The notes below the pieces were generated by a model, which was not told the origin of the DNA, did no database searches, and saw only the letters and a list, made by a program, of their open reading frames with translations. 15,608 bases of DNA from Planctomycetota bacterium (GTDB taxonomy: Bacteria > Planctomycetota > UBA1135 > GCA-002686595). How positions within the stretch are numbered: the stretch's first letter is position 1; the number at the start of each line of letters is the position of its first letter. This document shows positions 14,108 through 15,608 of the stretch, piece by piece. Made by a program: the position numbers and the translations under genes. Location: contig JARGOW010000018.1 of NCBI GenBank assembly GCA_029212955.1, positions 1 to 15,608 on the forward strand, written 5' to 3'.

Positions 14108-15608
14108 ATCAAAACCCCGACTTTCCTGTCTCCCTGATCTTCCCGCCCCAGGGGCACTTCACCCAGCCCTACCTGGCCTTGCCCTGCCTGAAAGCATGGC
14201 TGATGGAAAACGGCTTTGGAAATGTCCACGTGCAGGACATTTCCATCGAGGCCTACGATCACTTTTTGACCCCGGAGTACCTGACGTACGCGGCCGACAA
14301 GGTCAAAAAACGCGAAGCCCTGGCCCCCACGGACGTCGGCGCGCCCCTGCCCTTCGACCGTATGCGCGCCTGGCGTAGCGCGGTGGAAAGCGAACTCACC
14401 GCGGAATCGTTGATCGGGGACATCGAGCGCTGCAAGCAGGTGGTGCGCGGGGAGGCATTTTACGACCCGGACCAGTACATCCCCGCCACCCGGGTGATTT
14501 ACCAGGGATTGCGCCTGGTCTCGGCGGCCCACTTCCCCAGCGAAATCACGCCCCACAACTTCACCATGCGGTACGCCAATGACCGCTCCAAGGAAGTCAT
14601 GGCTGGCACCCTGGATGAGGACGAAAACCCCTTCATCAAGTATTACCGTGAAGAGGTGATCCCTGGGCTCGTGGAGCGCAACCCAAAGGTGGTCGGGCTC
14701 TCGGTCATTTACGGTAGCCAGCTCATCCCTGCCCTGACCCTGGGGCGCATGATCAAAGCCGCCCTGCCCGACTGCCATATCACGGCCGGTGGCGGATTCC
14801 TGGCGTACATCGGCAAGAAGCTCATGTCCGCCCCGGGCGTGGAGGACTGCCTGGACTCCATGATTTTCCACGAGGGTGAAGCTCCCTTGCTAGACCTATG
14901 TGAAACCCTCGCTGCGGGCAAAACGGATCTGACCGAAGTCGGTTCCCTCCTGTGGATCGACCGCCGGGATGGCGCAGTGAAAGCCGTGCGTAACAACCCG
15001 GCCCACCCGGTCCACCTCAACAAAGCGCCCCTACCGGACTTTTCCGACCTGCCCCTGCTCAAGTATTTCTCCCCCGATGTCGTCTTGCCGTACGACATCA
15101 ACCGCGGGTGTTATTACGGGGAATGCGCATTCTGCACCTTGCCCACGGTCATCGGACCCGGCTACCGCACACGCTCCGCCGACACCATCGCTGGGCATAT
15201 CGCCAGCCTTCGGGATACCCACAAAACCACCTACTTCAATTTCATTACGGACTGCATGCCCCCTGGCATGATCCGAGATCTTCCCCAGGCTTTGATCGAC
15301 ACAAACGCGGGAATCACCTGGTGGTGCGACGCGCGTGTGGAACCCAAGGCCTACAACGAAGAAGGCGCCAAACGGCTGTACGATTCGGGCTGCCGCAAGC
15401 TTCTGTTCGGATTTGAAACGGCCACCCCTCGCCTTCTTAAAATGATGAAGAAGGGCCAGAGTTTGAAGTCCATGAACCAGGTGGTTCAAAGCTGCGCGGA
15501 TGCTGGCATCTCCGTAACCCTGTACGCCATGGTTGGATTCCCTAGCGAAACCCGCGAAGAGGCCCAGGCCACCTTGCAGTACATCGTCGACTCCGTGCCC
15601 CAGGTCCG
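14104..15608 (+). CDS. Second B12-binding radical SAM protein with CX4CX2C cluster motif, C-terminus cut by window edge
   Basis: An ATG at 14104 overlaps the TGA of the first radical SAM gene (ATGA), and the frame stays open to the right edge, giving 501 complete residues. The N-terminus (SLIFPPQGHFTQPYLALPCL, then DISIEAYDHFL) is typical of B12-type radical SAM proteins. An insert of about 100 residues (60-165) precedes the core of the Rossmann domain: KVVGLSVIYGSQLIPALTL, CHITAGGGFLAYI, and IFHEGEAPLLDL. The cluster motif is NRGCYYGECAFC, with Cys336, Cys341 and Cys344: spacing CX4CX2C instead of the standard CX3CX2C. The barrel continues with WWCDARVEPKAY, LLFGFETATPRLLKMM and YAMVGFPSET. 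It is not a close copy of its neighbour; the N-terminal architecture differs, so the two likely do different steps. The final domain lies off the window. Confidence 0.9.
   Translation, partial: MNQNPDFPVSLIFPPQGHFTQPYLALPCLKAWLMENGFGNVHVQDISIEAYDHFLTPEYLTYAADKVKKREALAPTDVGAPLPFDRMRAWRSAVESELTAESLIGDIERCKQVVRGEAFYDPDQYIPATRVIYQGLRLVSAAHFPSEITPHNFTMRYANDRSKEVMAGTLDEDENPFIKYYREEVIPGLVERNPKVVGLSVIYGSQLIPALTLGRMIKAALPDCHITAGGGFLAYIGKKLMSAPGVEDCLDSMIFHEGEAPLLDLCETLAAGKTDLTEVGSLLWIDRRDGAVKAVRNNPAHPVHLNKAPLPDFSDLPLLKYFSPDVVLPYDINRGCYYGECAFCTLPTVIGPGYRTRSADTIAGHIASLRDTHKTTYFNFITDCMPPGMIRDLPQALIDTNAGITWWCDARVEPKAYNEEGAKRLYDSGCRKLLFGFETATPRLLKMMKKGQSLKSMNQVVQSCADAGISVTLYAMVGFPSETREEAQATLQYIVDSVPQV

Noticed and set aside
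13879..14871. 330-residue minus-strand open frame
   Set aside because: Antisense to the end of one radical SAM gene and the start of the next, both of which have clear motifs in their own frames.
1..15608. tRNA, rRNA, insertion sequences, integrase or attachment sites
   Set aside because: None of the characteristic sequences, terminal inverted repeats or transposase motifs were seen in either strand.

Overview
The window is GC-rich (about 60% by eye) bacterial DNA, densely packed with genes. It holds eleven protein-coding genes and no RNA gene, mobile element or CRISPR array that I could see. Three gene products carry lipoprotein-type signal peptides. Starts are often GTG or TTG and usually lack a clear Shine-Dalgarno sequence. 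The combination of a DUF4388 protein, a sulfatase-fold lipoprotein, a protein joining a peptidase-like region to a GH113-like barrel, and B12-dependent radical SAM enzymes suggests a planctomycete, or less likely a myxobacterium-like lineage. That placement is inference from recalled family distribution, not from a search.

Layout: nine genes run leftward, from about 12016 to the left edge. In transcription order they are: a repeat-rich lipoprotein with nine Asp/Asn-rich loops (10073-12016); a GT4 glycosyltransferase (8909-9988); a GT-C membrane glycosyltransferase resembling AftB (7395-8888); a protein of unknown function (6583-7395); a sulfatase-fold lipoprotein (5170-6480); a large lipoprotein with a GH113-like barrel (2856-5207); a DUF4388 protein (1866-2720); an MFS transporter (386-1657); and the start of a membrane-anchored endonuclease/exonuclease/phosphatase (EEP) family protein that runs off the left edge (1-389). 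Several junctions overlap: MFS/EEP by 4 bases, GT-C/unknown by 1 base, and sulfatase/GH113-like by 20 to 38 bases. Translational coupling is therefore likely. Gaps of 84 to about 210 bases elsewhere may hold internal promoters or terminators.

Two genes run rightward from a divergent intergenic region (about 12017-12205): a complete B12-binding radical SAM protein (12206-14107), then a second one overlapping it by 4 bases and cut by the right edge (14104-15608).

The leftward cluster reads as an envelope or glycan locus: two glycosyltransferases, exported lipoproteins and a transporter. Its main surprise is that the sulfatase-like and GH113-like proteins both keep their fold signatures but appear to have lost their catalytic or metal-binding residues. 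This suggests a pair of secreted pseudoenzymes acting in glycan binding or scaffolding. The radical SAM pair is a separate, probably biosynthetic unit whose substrate cannot be read from the window.
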